A stretch of DNA of 64,000 nucleotides from Korobacter sp036501185 (GTDB taxonomy: Bacteria; Acidobacteriota; Terriglobia; Terriglobales; Acidobacteriaceae). The translations under genes and the position numbers were made by a program. Shown piece by piece: positions 16,173 to 25,013 of this stretch (its first letter is position 1; every line of letters begins with the position of its first letter). A model generated the notes under the pieces. It searched no databases. It had not been told where the DNA came from and saw only the letters and a program-made list of their open reading frames with translations. The stretch lies in the NCBI GenBank assembly GCA_036501185.1, contig DASYAU010000130.1:1-64000 (forward strand). Reading direction: 5' to 3'.

Positions 16173-18464
16173 CTAGTAAAAATAAGGCGTCTTTTTCGTC
16201 CACTCGCTCTTCGGATACTTCGAATGCAGGAGCTGGAACGCCTGCTTGCTGAACCCCTTCGATTTGTCATCCACACAGCCGTACCGAGTTGAGCGCACCA
16301 CGAGGTGTAGTGCTTCGGGGACGCGTGGGTCGTCGGGTGCGGTTTTCGCCCACGCGATGACCTCAGCTGCCATGTAGTTGGGCGCGGAGCCTATCTTCGA
16401 GAGCGCGGTCCATTCGGACATGCCCGCAGACTTGTCCGCGGAGTTCAGGAATTGCGGGTTAGGCGGCGGCACGGCCTTCTGTCCGGGCTCGTCACCCATC
16501 ACGGTCTTCCAGGTAGTTTTGTCGAGCTTGGCGCCGACGTCTTCACACCACCAGTTGTCGCGGTAATCGTCAATCTTGTTCATCTCGCTCGTGCGTTGCA
16601 TGTTGGGTACGACGAATGGCTTCATCCCCGGATTGTGGAGCAACGTCCAGAGCGCGGCGCGGTGGCGAGCGTCGTCCGTCGAGGCCTTCGCGTAGTCGTC
16701 GATGTAAGGGGCGAGGACTGGCGTGGCTTTGCGAACGGCGGGCGCGAAATTCGCAGCCACTTCGGGTTTGTTCAGCAAAAGCGCGCGCGTGAAAGCGGCG
16801 GAGGCGACTTCGTCCTGCAGCGGCTTGGGAATTTGCGCGCTCGCTGCGGTCTCCTCCAGCCTGCTAAGCGGCAATGCGTGATTCAGGACCGCGATGGCGT
16901 CGGTGTCAAAGTAAACATCGATCGGAGTTCCGGGCGGCGCGGGTTTGGTCTCGTCAATGTGTGCCTGTGTGTGATGTTCGGCGGCGTCTTCGCGCGGAGC
17001 GAAGTGCAGGAAGTCGTCCAAGGTCTCCGCAAGCGCCATGCGTTGTCCCCAGAAAAGATTTCGCGCGGAGACGGGCGCGTCTTTGGCGAGGTAAGCGAGA
17101 TTCGCGTCGACGAGGGAGCGAGCGTCTTTGTCATTCTTCAAGGCGCGGAGGAGAACGACGCGGTCGTAGAGCACGGTGAGCAGGCGCGGATCACGGGCAT
17201 TCACCGCGGCTGTTGCGGCGAGGAGATCTTTCGCGGCGGGATCGGAGGCATCGATCGCATTCAGCGCGGCGACCAGCCACGGAAGCGACTTCGTCTCGCG
17301 CCACTTCGCGATGGCGTGGTCCTTTGCAGTAGAGCCGACCTGGAAGCTGATGACCCAGTCGGTGAGGTCGTCTTTACGCGCGCGGGAATCGGGCTGGATA
17401 CCAAGCCCGCTATCGAGCAGGTAACGATAGTCGATCAGGTCCTGTGCCAGGTTGGTGCTGGTGCCGTTGGCGAGCTGGGTCCCGAGCTGGTGGGCAAAAT
17501 CTTCAGGATGAAGGCGGGCCTCGACAAAGCCGAGCATCTTGTCGCACGCGGCATAAGTGGGTGCGTATTCCTTGTAGGCGTGGACTTTTTTCAGCGCAAT
17601 CTCAGCGCCCTTCAGAATTTCCGGATCGAACTTGCCGGTCTCCGACGGTTTGAGCGTGGCGGTCCGAATGAGTGCGCGCGCGGCGAGATAAGGCGCCCAC
17701 ACATGCCACGGCGACGATTTGTCCTGCGCAATGGATTCGTATTGCTTTACCGCCACCAGCAGTCGCGATGGATCGCCGCTGTAGAAGAGCGCGGCGGCGA
17801 TTTGGTAGTCGCGGTCCTGCTTCAACAGCTTGTTGCTGGTGGTGACCGGAGCCGGTTCCTTAAATTCTTTGGAACTGCAGTTGGAGAAGACGTCGTCCTG
17901 GCCGGCGATCCAGGCCTTGAGGTCGGCAGAATTCGCGCCCCAGCGCTGCTCGCGGTCTTTCAACGTCTGCACGGCATTGAGGAAAGCAGGGTCGGGACAG
18001 TTCAGAAAAGTCTGGTACTCGCCGTAAGGCTTGTCGGGATCAATGGACGCGTCTTGGGAAACTTTCTCTCCGAGGGCCCGTGCCCGTTCCGAGAGCCAAA
18101 CCTGCGACGGCGACGGCGGTGGAGTTTGGTTCGGATCGCCGGCATCGTAGCTCATTCCGTAAGAGTCGAGCGCGTCGGCGTAGTGCGCCTCGGCGGTGAG
18201 GATCGGGTCGAGGGCAGCACGCTCACTTGGAGTGAACGGTCGATTCACCAGGTTGCGGTAGGCGACCACCAGGAACATCCGGTGGAACGATGGCTTGAGG
18301 ATGCCGAGCTTGCCGCCGATGTAGTCGCTGACGGGGAAGTCAGGGTGCGAGTCGTAGGAGAAGGTGGCTTGCTCGAAGAACGGGCCGCAGGAAAAGATGT
18401 TCCGCGGGAGGACGAGCAGAAGCGTGAACACGCTGAGCAACAATGAGCGCTGTAAGGTTCTCAT
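16173..18464 (-). CDS. large exported helical-repeat protein, unknown function
   Basis: A 763-aa protein with a signal peptide (about 1-25, RSLLLSVFTLLLVLP then NIFSCGPFF). The rest is Ala/Leu-rich and helical, with segments such as DYQIAAALFYSGDPSRLLVAVKQYESIA and PYLAARALIRTATL that resemble TPR/SEL1-type repeats. No catalytic motif is recognised. Its ATG overlaps the stop of the upstream DUF3142-like gene (18461), so the two are an operon. A 664-residue open frame on the other strand is a shadow. Confidence 0.75.
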   Translation of the reverse strand: MRTLQRSLLLSVFTLLLVLPRNIFSCGPFFEQATFSYDSHPDFPVSDYIGGKLGILKPSFHRMFLVVAYRNLVNRPFTPSERAALDPILTAEAHYADALDSYGMSYDAGDPNQTPPPSPSQVWLSERARALGEKVSQDASIDPDKPYGEYQTFLNCPDPAFLNAVQTLKDREQRWGANSADLKAWIAGQDDVFSNCSSKEFKEPAPVTTSNKLLKQDRDYQIAAALFYSGDPSRLLVAVKQYESIAQDKSSPWHVWAPYLAARALIRTATLKPSETGKFDPEILKGAEIALKKVHAYKEYAPTYAACDKMLGFVEARLHPEDFAHQLGTQLANGTSTNLAQDLIDYRYLLDSGLGIQPDSRARKDDLTDWVISFQVGSTAKDHAIAKWRETKSLPWLVAALNAIDASDPAAKDLLAATAAVNARDPRLLTVLYDRVVLLRALKNDKDARSLVDANLAYLAKDAPVSARNLFWGQRMALAETLDDFLHFAPREDAAEHHTQAHIDETKPAPPGTPIDVYFDTDAIAVLNHALPLSRLEETAASAQIPKPLQDEVASAAFTRALLLNKPEVAANFAPAVRKATPVLAPYIDDYAKASTDDARHRAALWTLLHNPGMKPFVVPNMQRTSEMNKIDDYRDNWWCEDVGAKLDKTTWKTVMGDEPGQKAVPPPNPQFLNSADKSAGMSEWTALSKIGSAPNYMAAEVIAWAKTAPDDPRVPEALHLVVRSTRYGCVDDKSKGFSKQAFQLLHSKYPKSEWTKKTPYFY

Positions 18465-19201
18465 CGGGCAAGCCTTTCAAGAGTTCGGCGGTAATCGGAT
18501 TCGGTCCAGGGAGCAGGGGCGAAAGCGTATACGCGGACGTCGGAGTCGAAGCGCGGCCAGGGCTCGTCGAGCGAAACGCCTACGGATGAGCGGCAGAGCG
18601 GCTCGCGGAGGTTGCGGACGTCCATGTGATCGCGACGGATGTTTCGCTGGTCCACGCCCATGCGGAAGTACATGGGAACAGCTTCGTCGACGGGAAGATT
18701 GGCGATCCAGTCATCGCCTTCGCACCACGAGACGAGGGCCGTGATCGAGAGCGGCATATCGTTCGGCAGTCGTTTGCGGACTTCGGTCAGCAGTGCGCGA
18801 TAGAACGCTCGCTGCGAGACGGTGGCGTCGAAGTCGATCTGCATGGCGCGGGTGTGCGGGTTGTCGGCGTAGTGTGCGATGCGACCGGCGATCATGTTGG
18901 GATCGGGAGGTTCCGCAGGAGTTCCCTGGATGCGAATGACGGCAATGTAATCAGTGCGATCCGGGGCGGAGATCGGCTGATTGCGTGGTTCAAATTTTGC
19001 CGGGAGGGTGATGGTCTCAACCAGCACGGCGACCGCAGATCGATGAGGATCAATGTAGGTGAGTTTTTCCGGGCGCTGCCATGCCCACAGGGTTGTGTCG
19101 GGCAGCGCGCTCATGCGCGAATGGGCGGCACCGGCATGCGTGGCCCATGCCGCCAGAACCATGGCGGCAACAGCGGTCGCGAGGAGCGTGCGTTTCAGCA
19201 T
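18461..19201 (-). CDS. exported DUF3142-like protein
   Basis: A 246-aa protein with a signal peptide (about 1-25, cleavage after HAGA). The body contains LWAWQRPEKLTYID, QIDFDATVSQRAFYRALLTEVRKRL, LSITALVSWCEGDDWI and MGVDQRNIRRD. This pattern, a likely TIM-barrel-like strand ending in Asp-x-Asp, matches my recollection of the DUF3142 family; the activity is unknown. ATG 19201 is chosen because upstream sequence is arginine-rich shadow. Its last four bases overlap the start of the large helical-repeat protein, implying coupled translation and perhaps a shared surface role. Divergent from the membrane protein at 19283. Confidence 0.7.
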   Translation of the reverse strand: MLKRTLLATAVAAMVLAAWATHAGAAHSRMSALPDTTLWAWQRPEKLTYIDPHRSAVAVLVETITLPAKFEPRNQPISAPDRTDYIAVIRIQGTPAEPPDPNMIAGRIAHYADNPHTRAMQIDFDATVSQRAFYRALLTEVRKRLPNDMPLSITALVSWCEGDDWIANLPVDEAVPMYFRMGVDQRNIRRDHMDVRNLREPLCRSSVGVSLDEPWPRFDSDVRVYAFAPAPWTESDYRRTLERLAR

Positions 19202-19282
19202 TTTCCGAGAGCGGCAAAAGTATAGAAGCAAGTCGGCGCTTGGTGAAGAGGCATCGCGGGTGGATGCTAAGATACGCGCACG

Positions 19283-20866
19283 ATGGGCGATGCGGGCGAA
19301 GTGGGTCCGGCGGCGGGAGAGAAGATTTCGATCTGGGGCGGGCGCTGGTTTCACGTTCTGCTGATCGTAATGAGTGCCATCGGTGCGCGCGTACCGTTCT
19401 ATCTTGCGCTGAAGCCGGTGTGGTCGTCGGACACGGCGAGCTACACGCTTGCGTACTATTTCTGGGCGCATCACCAATTTTTTGCCGGCGAACGCACGCC
19501 CGGATACCCGATTTTTCTCGGGCTCGCACAATGGGTACACGGAGCGCCCGCGGGCATCCTGCTGAGTTTTCCGGTTGCTTATTCGGTGCTGCATTGGCAG
19601 GCGCTGCTGGATATCGCGGCGGTGGTCGCCCTTTATTTCGTGATGCGCGAGTGGATGAAGATCAGACCGGCAATCGCGGTCATCGCGTCCATCTTTCTGG
19701 TTAATGTCGCCGGGCTTTGCATTGAAGAAATGCAGTTACTGAACATGTCGCTGTCGTTCGCGGCGGTGACCGCGATCGTCTGCCTCTACGCGGGATTCTT
19801 GAAACGGATTTCCGAGAACAAAAAGACGCTAGCGCTCGGGTTTGGTATTGGCATCGCGATGGCGATCGGAGTACTGATCCGGCCGGAGGTGTTGATTTTT
19901 TCCGTGCTGCTGGTGGTTGGGACGATGGCGCTGCGGCTCGCGATGCCGGAACGCGGAGTGCAGCTGCTCTCGTCTGCCCTGCTGATGATGGTGGGACTCG
20001 CGCCCTTGCTGTTGCTGTGGATGACGTGGATGTATGTCGGCATTGGACAATTCCGCGTGACCACGCTGGATGGGTGGAACAAGAGCCGCACGGTGTACAA
20101 CCTGTTCGATCGCGTCGAGCCGCAAGACCGTGCGCTCGGGGAGGTCCTGGCCCATAGCTACACGTTGCAACGGGCGCAGGGAAAGAACGTGAATGTGCGC
20201 GAGCACATATTCCTGGCATTCGATGAGCTGCGCGGACATTATTTGGAATTTCCCATCGAGCACCCGGTCAGTCGTCCGAGCGAGTTGAACGCGTGGGCGA
20301 TCAAAGTGGCACACGAGTGGTTCGGGTTCCAGCGGGTGCCGTGCGAAGTCTCGAACACGATGAGCTGCTTCGAGAATATGCGGAACAAGATCGACTTGGG
20401 GGACTACATCGGCGAAGTTTCGACTCGGTTGATGTTCCATCATCCGTTCTCTTGGCTGCGGAATGTGTTAGCGGATTGGTTCGAAGAGGGATTCAACTTC
20501 GATTACATCGATGAGAAGCCGGCCGTGGTGGGATACCACGCTATTACGGTCGACGGAAGCAGTTACATCGCGCGTCCAGGGCTGGAGAAGGCACTGGAAT
20601 GGGCAGTGCGCATCGAGGCGCCGCTGCTGACGGTGGCGTATTTGCTGGCGATCGGTTGCGTGGTTTTTGGCTTCCGATTGGTGCGGGCAGACCGCGAGAG
20701 GGCGTGGCTCGTCGTGATTCTCGCATTCGCAGCAGTGGGATCGATGGCGGTGATGTGCGCTTTGGAAGGTTTTAACCGAATTTATAACTTGCCTTATCTG
20801 AGCGTCTTCGTCCTGTGCGCCAGCTATTTGCCCGGCTCTTTCGTTCGGCGCTCGCGCACGCAATAG
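19283..20866 (+). CDS. polytopic membrane protein, GT39/ArnT-like
   Basis: A 527-aa protein with about ten membrane segments. The first extracytoplasmic loop contains WSSDTASYTLAYYFW and GERTPGYPIFLGLAQ. An Asp in this position followed by the RTPGYP motif is characteristic of lipid-linked sugar transferases of the GT-C fold (GT39/ArnT/PMT-like). The second half has a long soluble loop (about 270-400) before three final membrane segments. The donor and acceptor cannot be told from sequence. Starts 81 nt from the divergent DUF3142-like gene. Confidence 0.65.
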   Translation: MGDAGEVGPAAGEKISIWGGRWFHVLLIVMSAIGARVPFYLALKPVWSSDTASYTLAYYFWAHHQFFAGERTPGYPIFLGLAQWVHGAPAGILLSFPVAYSVLHWQALLDIAAVVALYFVMREWMKIRPAIAVIASIFLVNVAGLCIEEMQLLNMSLSFAAVTAIVCLYAGFLKRISENKKTLALGFGIGIAMAIGVLIRPEVLIFSVLLVVGTMALRLAMPERGVQLLSSALLMMVGLAPLLLLWMTWMYVGIGQFRVTTLDGWNKSRTVYNLFDRVEPQDRALGEVLAHSYTLQRAQGKNVNVREHIFLAFDELRGHYLEFPIEHPVSRPSELNAWAIKVAHEWFGFQRVPCEVSNTMSCFENMRNKIDLGDYIGEVSTRLMFHHPFSWLRNVLADWFEEGFNFDYIDEKPAVVGYHAITVDGSSYIARPGLEKALEWAVRIEAPLLTVAYLLAIGCVVFGFRLVRADRERAWLVVILAFAAVGSMAVMCALEGFNRIYNLPYLSVFVLCASYLPGSFVRRSRTQ

Positions 20867-20912
20867 TCCGGGTGATTTGCTTCGGAATGGGCTTTGATGG
20901 GACGATACCCGA

Positions 20913-21878
20913 ATGCTGAAAGCTTCAATTACAGGAATTTCCCTGGCCGGAATGGTGCTGGCGGGCAGCGCTTTGGCGCAACAGAGCCAGTCCTCTACCC
21001 CGACGGCAAAACCCACCACGAGCAGCGCCACCACGCACAGTGCGACGAGTGCTGCCAAGAAAACCACGACCGCTGCAGCTCCGCTTGTTCTGAAGACAGA
21101 CCGGGAGAAAGCGAGCTATGCGATTGGTACCAGCATCGGCCGGCACCTGAAGGAAGATGAGCTGGATGTGGACACGGCAATCCTATACCGCGCCATGAAA
21201 GATGCGCTGGCCGGGAAAAAGGCGCCTCTTACCGACGAAGAGCTCGCTAATGCTATGAGGACGTTCCAAAAGCAGGGCCAGGATGCAATGATCGCGAAGA
21301 ACTTGCGGGTGGGAGACGAATATCGCGCGGCATACAAAACGAAGCCCGGCGTAATTGCTTTGCCGGATGGGCTGGAATACAAGGTGCTGCAGCAGGGAAC
21401 CGGTCCGAAGCCGGCTGCTACCGATGAAGTGGTGGTGAACTATCGCGGGACCTTCGTGGATGGCAAGGAATTCGACAGCTCTTATAAGCGGAACGAGCCC
21501 ACCACGCTTCCGGTAAACGGCGTGATCAAAGGTTGGACCGAGGCTCTGGAACTGATGCCGGTGGGTTCGAAGTGGCAACTGGTCGTCCCGCCCAGCCTGG
21601 CTTATGGGGAGCATGGCAGACCGGGGATGCCGCCAAATTCGACGCTGGTGTTCGAGGTTGAGCTGCTGAAGATCGCGGAAAAGAAGCCGCCTGCGCCGGA
21701 GGCACCCGAGGCGGGTACGCCCGAACCGACGGACTCGGCACCGAGTGCGGCTCCGAAGGCGACGCCGCCAGCGGCAACATCCCCGAATGGGGCTCCGAGC
21801 GGAACGGCCGCACCGACGCCGGATCCGCCGAATGGCTCGGCAGCGCCGACGGCGAGCACGCCGCAGCCGAAGCAATAG
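20913..21878 (+). CDS. exported FKBP-type peptidyl-prolyl isomerase
   Basis: Folding factor of the FkpA/Mip type, acting in the periplasm. The 321-aa protein has a signal peptide (about 1-22), a Thr/Ser-rich linker, the helical N-terminal dimerisation domain (DREKASYAIGTSIGRHL, about 63-150), an FKBP domain (about 150-250: GLEYKVLQQGTGP, VVVNYRGTFVDGKEFDSS, PVNGVIKGWTEAL, WQLVVPPSLAYGEHG, LVFEVELL) and a Pro/Ala-rich tail of about 65 residues. Catalytic-site aromatic and Asp residues of FKBPs are present. It stands alone upstream of the sigma-factor operon. Confidence 0.9.
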   Translation: MLKASITGISLAGMVLAGSALAQQSQSSTPTAKPTTSSATTHSATSAAKKTTTAAAPLVLKTDREKASYAIGTSIGRHLKEDELDVDTAILYRAMKDALAGKKAPLTDEELANAMRTFQKQGQDAMIAKNLRVGDEYRAAYKTKPGVIALPDGLEYKVLQQGTGPKPAATDEVVVNYRGTFVDGKEFDSSYKRNEPTTLPVNGVIKGWTEALELMPVGSKWQLVVPPSLAYGEHGRPGMPPNSTLVFEVELLKIAEKKPPAPEAPEAGTPEPTDSAPSAAPKATPPAATSPNGAPSGTAAPTPDPPNGSAAPTASTPQPKQ

Positions 21879-21894
21879 CCTGGGTATTGCGAGT

Positions 21895-21912
21895 TGCACA
21901 GTTTTTTGTGCA
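21895..21912. promoter_or_regulatory. TGCACA-6-TGTGCA inverted repeat
   Basis: A perfect six-base inverted repeat with a GTTTTT spacer, between the FKBP stop and the candidate -10 at 21948. It could be an operator or an incomplete terminator; there is no T run after it. Confidence 0.3.
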
Positions 21913-21947
21913 GATGATCCGATTCTAGGAACCGGGGCGCCGGCTTC

Positions 21948-21953
21948 TATAAT
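21948..21953 (+). promoter_or_regulatory. candidate -10 (TATAAT) upstream of the ECF sigma operon
   Basis: A perfect TATAAT, but with no convincing -35 at 16-18 nt. If used, the transcript would have about 200 nt of leader before ATG 22162, or a shorter one before the alternative starts at 22036 and 22045. Confidence 0.35.
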
Positions 21954-22161
21954 CAAATGCTCACAGAAGTGCTCTGGCCCCGTCCAAATGCATTGAAAGG
22001 CAACAGTTAAAGCCTTTAAGGCGTCACGCAGGCGGGTGCACTGGATGGCGAGTGAGGCAGTAGTCAGGTCGCTGACCGGCATTCCCGGTACGGCCGTGGC
22101 GAGCGGTAGGCCGGGACAGAGCGGTTCTAGAAATCCCTCAGCTTCAAACACTCGGGGGAGC

Positions 22162-22764
22162 ATGGTTGGGCAGACCACGAACCGAATGAACGATGCCGAA
22201 TTGATACGTGCTGCCCAGCGCGGGGATCACGCCGCGTTCGAGGAACTCGTACGCCAGTACGATTCCGCGGTGCTGCGTTTAGCGCTGCACCTCACGCGTT
22301 CCGAGTCGGACGCGCAGGACGTTTACCAGGACGCTTTCCTGAAGGCATACCGGAATATCGGGAACTTCCGGTTTGAATGTTCGTTTTACACCTGGATCTA
22401 TCGCATCGTCACCAACCTGTGTTTGGACCTGCTGCGGAAACGGCAGGTGCGCAAAGAAGACGCTCCTGTGGTCAAAGACAACCATGGTGAGGAGTACGAC
22501 CTGCTCGACCAGGTAGCGGATGACCGCAGCGGCGCAAGTCCGGAGCGCGACCTGATGCGTCGGGAACTGGGACAGCGCATTGCCAAGGCATTAGAGAAGC
22601 TCACCCCGCGCGAGCGGATGGTTTTCGAGATGAAGCATTACCAGGGTCTGAAGCTGAGAACAATCGGCGAGATCCTGAATACGACGGAAGAGACAGCCAA
22701 GAACACGCTCTTCCGGGGGACGCAAAAGCTGCGCGCGGCCCTGGGCGACATGAAGAGGAAGTAG
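22162..22764 (+). CDS. ECF-family RNA polymerase sigma factor
   Basis: A group 4 sigma factor of the RpoE/SigW type. Region 2 has DHAAFEELVRQYDSAVLRLALHLT, DAQDVYQDAFLKAYRNI and FYTWIYRIVTNLCLDLLRK; region 4 has LTPRERMVFEMKHYQGLKLRTIGEIL and TTEETAKNTLFRGTQKLR. ATG 22162 gives 200 aa; the frame is open back to GTG 22036 and a still shorter start is at 22186, so the start is uncertain. It is followed two bases later by its presumed anti-sigma factor, then by two exported proteins on the same strand. The organisation is that of a membrane-stress regulon locus. Confidence 0.88.
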   Translation: MVGQTTNRMNDAELIRAAQRGDHAAFEELVRQYDSAVLRLALHLTRSESDAQDVYQDAFLKAYRNIGNFRFECSFYTWIYRIVTNLCLDLLRKRQVRKEDAPVVKDNHGEEYDLLDQVADDRSGASPERDLMRRELGQRIAKALEKLTPRERMVFEMKHYQGLKLRTIGEILNTTEETAKNTLFRGTQKLRAALGDMKRK

Positions 22765-22766
22765 CC

Positions 22767-23699
22767 ATGAACTGCGATTGGGTACAACAGAACCTAACCC
22801 TGTACCTGTACAACGAACTCGGCGACGATGCGCGGCACGAACTGGAACAGCACCTGGTGCGCTGCACGGATTGCGCCTCGGAGTTTGAGGCGACGAAGAC
22901 GTTTCAGGAAACGATGTCGACGTTGCCGGCGCCGGAGGTGACACCGAACCTGTTGGCATCGTCGCGCATGCGGTTACAGGAGTCGTTGGAACACGCCGAG
23001 CAATTGCATGGATGGCGCCGCTTCATACTGGATCCGATGGCGCTGCTGCAACGTATGCGTGTCGCTCCCGCATTGGCAGCGGCGATTTTCATTATTGGCT
23101 TCGGGAGCGGTTTGGCAGTGATGTACGGAGTGCATCCGGGATCGGTCAGCATCATTGGACATCCGGAAGTGCATGACATGGCGAAAGCATCGATTGGGCA
23201 GGTGCGATCGGTGGAAGTACAGCCGAATTCCGACCAAGTGAGCGTAAATTACGATCGCGTTCTGCCGGAGAAGGTGCAGGGATCGGCAAGCGATCCGAAG
23301 ATCCAGGAACTGCTGGCGTACGCGGCGCGCAATAACGACAACTCGGGCGTGCGGCTGGATTCCGTCGGCGTACTGGCGAAGAAGGGTGATGACCCGGCGG
23401 CGCGTGAGACATTGACGTACTCGCTGCGATACGACAGTAATCCGGGCGTACGGCTGAAGGCCCTGGAGGCACTGGAGCCTTATGTGAAAGACGATGTCCG
23501 GGTGCGCAATGCGGTGCTGGAAGCGCTGCTGAACGATAGCAATCCGGGCGTGCGGTCGGGAGCGATCCACCTGCTCGAGCCGGTGAAGGCCGATACCAGC
23601 GTGCATGCGGCGCTGGAACAGTTGTCGAAGGAAGATCCGAACGAGTACATCCGGACGGAGTCGAAGCGGTTGTTGCAGAACACTCCGGAGTTGGATTAG
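22767..23699 (+). CDS. membrane anti-sigma factor with HEAT-like periplasmic repeats
   Basis: A 310-aa protein. The cytoplasmic N-terminus is a zinc-binding anti-sigma domain: H29-x3-C33-x2-C36 in HLVRCTDCASEF, with C3 as a further possible ligand. One membrane segment lies at about 97-117 (LAAAIFIIGFGSGLAVMYG). The outside part (about 175-305) has repeated units NxNSGVRLDSVGVLAKK, YDSNPGVRLKALEALEPY and NDSNPGVRSGAIHLLEP, which match HEAT/PBS-type alpha repeats of about 31-37 residues. Most anti-sigma factors end in short or beta-rich sensors, so the HEAT-like sensor is unusual. It presumably holds the adjacent sigma factor at the membrane. Confidence 0.85.
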   Translation: MNCDWVQQNLTLYLYNELGDDARHELEQHLVRCTDCASEFEATKTFQETMSTLPAPEVTPNLLASSRMRLQESLEHAEQLHGWRRFILDPMALLQRMRVAPALAAAIFIIGFGSGLAVMYGVHPGSVSIIGHPEVHDMAKASIGQVRSVEVQPNSDQVSVNYDRVLPEKVQGSASDPKIQELLAYAARNNDNSGVRLDSVGVLAKKGDDPAARETLTYSLRYDSNPGVRLKALEALEPYVKDDVRVRNAVLEALLNDSNPGVRSGAIHLLEPVKADTSVHAALEQLSKEDPNEYIRTESKRLLQNTPELD

Positions 23700-23766
23700 A
23701 GAGTTGAAAGAAGTTAGCGGTGTCGCGGGCTTCCGCGGAATGGGCGCTACGGGAGCTGGAAGGAAC

Positions 23767-24999
23767 ATGGAACTGACTGAGTGGTGTCAACGAACAGTGG
23801 GCGGCCGGCGACGAGTGATCGCCATGGCCGCGGCGTTGGCATTGAGCGCGGTTGGTTCTTTCGCACAACAACCGCAGACGAAGCTCTACCAGCAAGGACC
23901 GCAATGGGTGGAAGAGCTCAGCGGGTTTGCGCCGGTCTCTCATGCTTTGCGGGTGATCATGTCGGTTGGGGCCATTCACCTGGAAGGTGGCGGGCAAGAC
24001 CAGATCAGCTACACGGTACGGAAGCGCTGTATCCAGAGCACACAGGAAGCAGCGCGTAAGCTGTTCGACCAGTTCCGGGTATTCACCGCGCGCAAGGCGG
24101 ATACGACGATCATCCAGGGCGACTGGCTGGGGGGTCGCGAATGGAATGACCTGACCGCCGATGTATTCGTGCAGGTGCCGAGCACAGTGAGTGCCGTCTC
24201 GGTGAGCGCGCACGAGGGCAGCGTGACGGTACGGGCGCTGCGGGCATCGCTTGATGCGGAAAGTGCGGCAGGAAATATCGAACTCGACCAGGTGATTGGC
24301 CGGGTGAAAGCGCAGACTTCAGGCGGATATATCAACGCGGGCACACTGGTTGGTGACGCGCAGTTGCGCAGCGGCGCCGGGAACGTGCAGGCTGGTTCGA
24401 TCAGCGGGAAGGCGACCTTGTGGACGGCGGGTGGGCTGGCCTCGCTGGGCTACGGGCATGGATGCACGCTGGACACCCTGGCGGGCAATATCTCGATCCA
24501 GCGGTGTGACGGCAACGTCCGGGCGGTAAGTGGTGGTGGCAGCATCGACCTGGGTGATGTAGTGGGCGATGTCTTGGCGCAAACCGGCGGCGGCCGCATC
24601 CGTCTAAATAGTTCGACGGGGCGGGTAATTGCCTCGACCGGCGGCGGCTCGGTGGAACTGCACCGGCTGGCGCGCGGGGCGCAAGTGGATTCCGGGGTAG
24701 GCGCCATCTCGGTAGAGTTTTCGGGATCGCAGAAGACATTCAGCGATTCGTATTTGCGGACGGCGTCGGGCGATGTGATCGTGTACATGGCCGACAGCCT
24801 GCCGATCACGGTGCACGCGGCATCTGACATGACGCGGGGAGCAGGAATCAGCAGTGATTTTCCGGGGATACGGATCACGTCCGAGGGTGGAAAATATGGA
24901 CCGCGGTCGATGTTCGCCGAGGGTACATTAAACGGCGGCGGGCCGGTCCTGAAGGTTCGGACGACCATAGGGCAGATTGAGTTTCACCGAACGAAATGA
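23767..24999 (+). CDS. exported DUF4097-type beta-repeat protein
   Basis: A 410-aa protein with a signal peptide after a short arginine-containing leader (VIAMAAALALSAVGSFAQ). From about 75 onward it consists of repeated short strands, for instance GRVKAQTSGGYINAGTL, SAGAGNVQAGSI-like, GGGSIDLGDVVGDVLAQTGGGRI and GSVELHRLARGAQVDSGVGAI. This is the parallel beta-helix style of DUF4097 (putative adhesin/auto-transporter-like) proteins, which often accompany anti-sigma systems. ATG 23767 has GGAAGGA at good spacing; the frame is open earlier. It overlaps nothing but ends right before the PDZ protein. Confidence 0.78.
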   Translation: MELTEWCQRTVGGRRRVIAMAAALALSAVGSFAQQPQTKLYQQGPQWVEELSGFAPVSHALRVIMSVGAIHLEGGGQDQISYTVRKRCIQSTQEAARKLFDQFRVFTARKADTTIIQGDWLGGREWNDLTADVFVQVPSTVSAVSVSAHEGSVTVRALRASLDAESAAGNIELDQVIGRVKAQTSGGYINAGTLVGDAQLRSGAGNVQAGSISGKATLWTAGGLASLGYGHGCTLDTLAGNISIQRCDGNVRAVSGGGSIDLGDVVGDVLAQTGGGRIRLNSSTGRVIASTGGGSVELHRLARGAQVDSGVGAISVEFSGSQKTFSDSYLRTASGDVIVYMADSLPITVHAASDMTRGAGISSDFPGIRITSEGGKYGPRSMFAEGTLNGGGPVLKVRTTIGQIEFHRTK

Positions 25000-25013
25000 G
25001 TGGAGGCAGTGCC

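Noticed and set aside
16452..18446. A 664-residue open frame on the plus strand
   Set aside because: Opposite a protein with a signal peptide and helical repeats; its own composition (Arg/Val/Gly-rich, few helices) is not protein-like.
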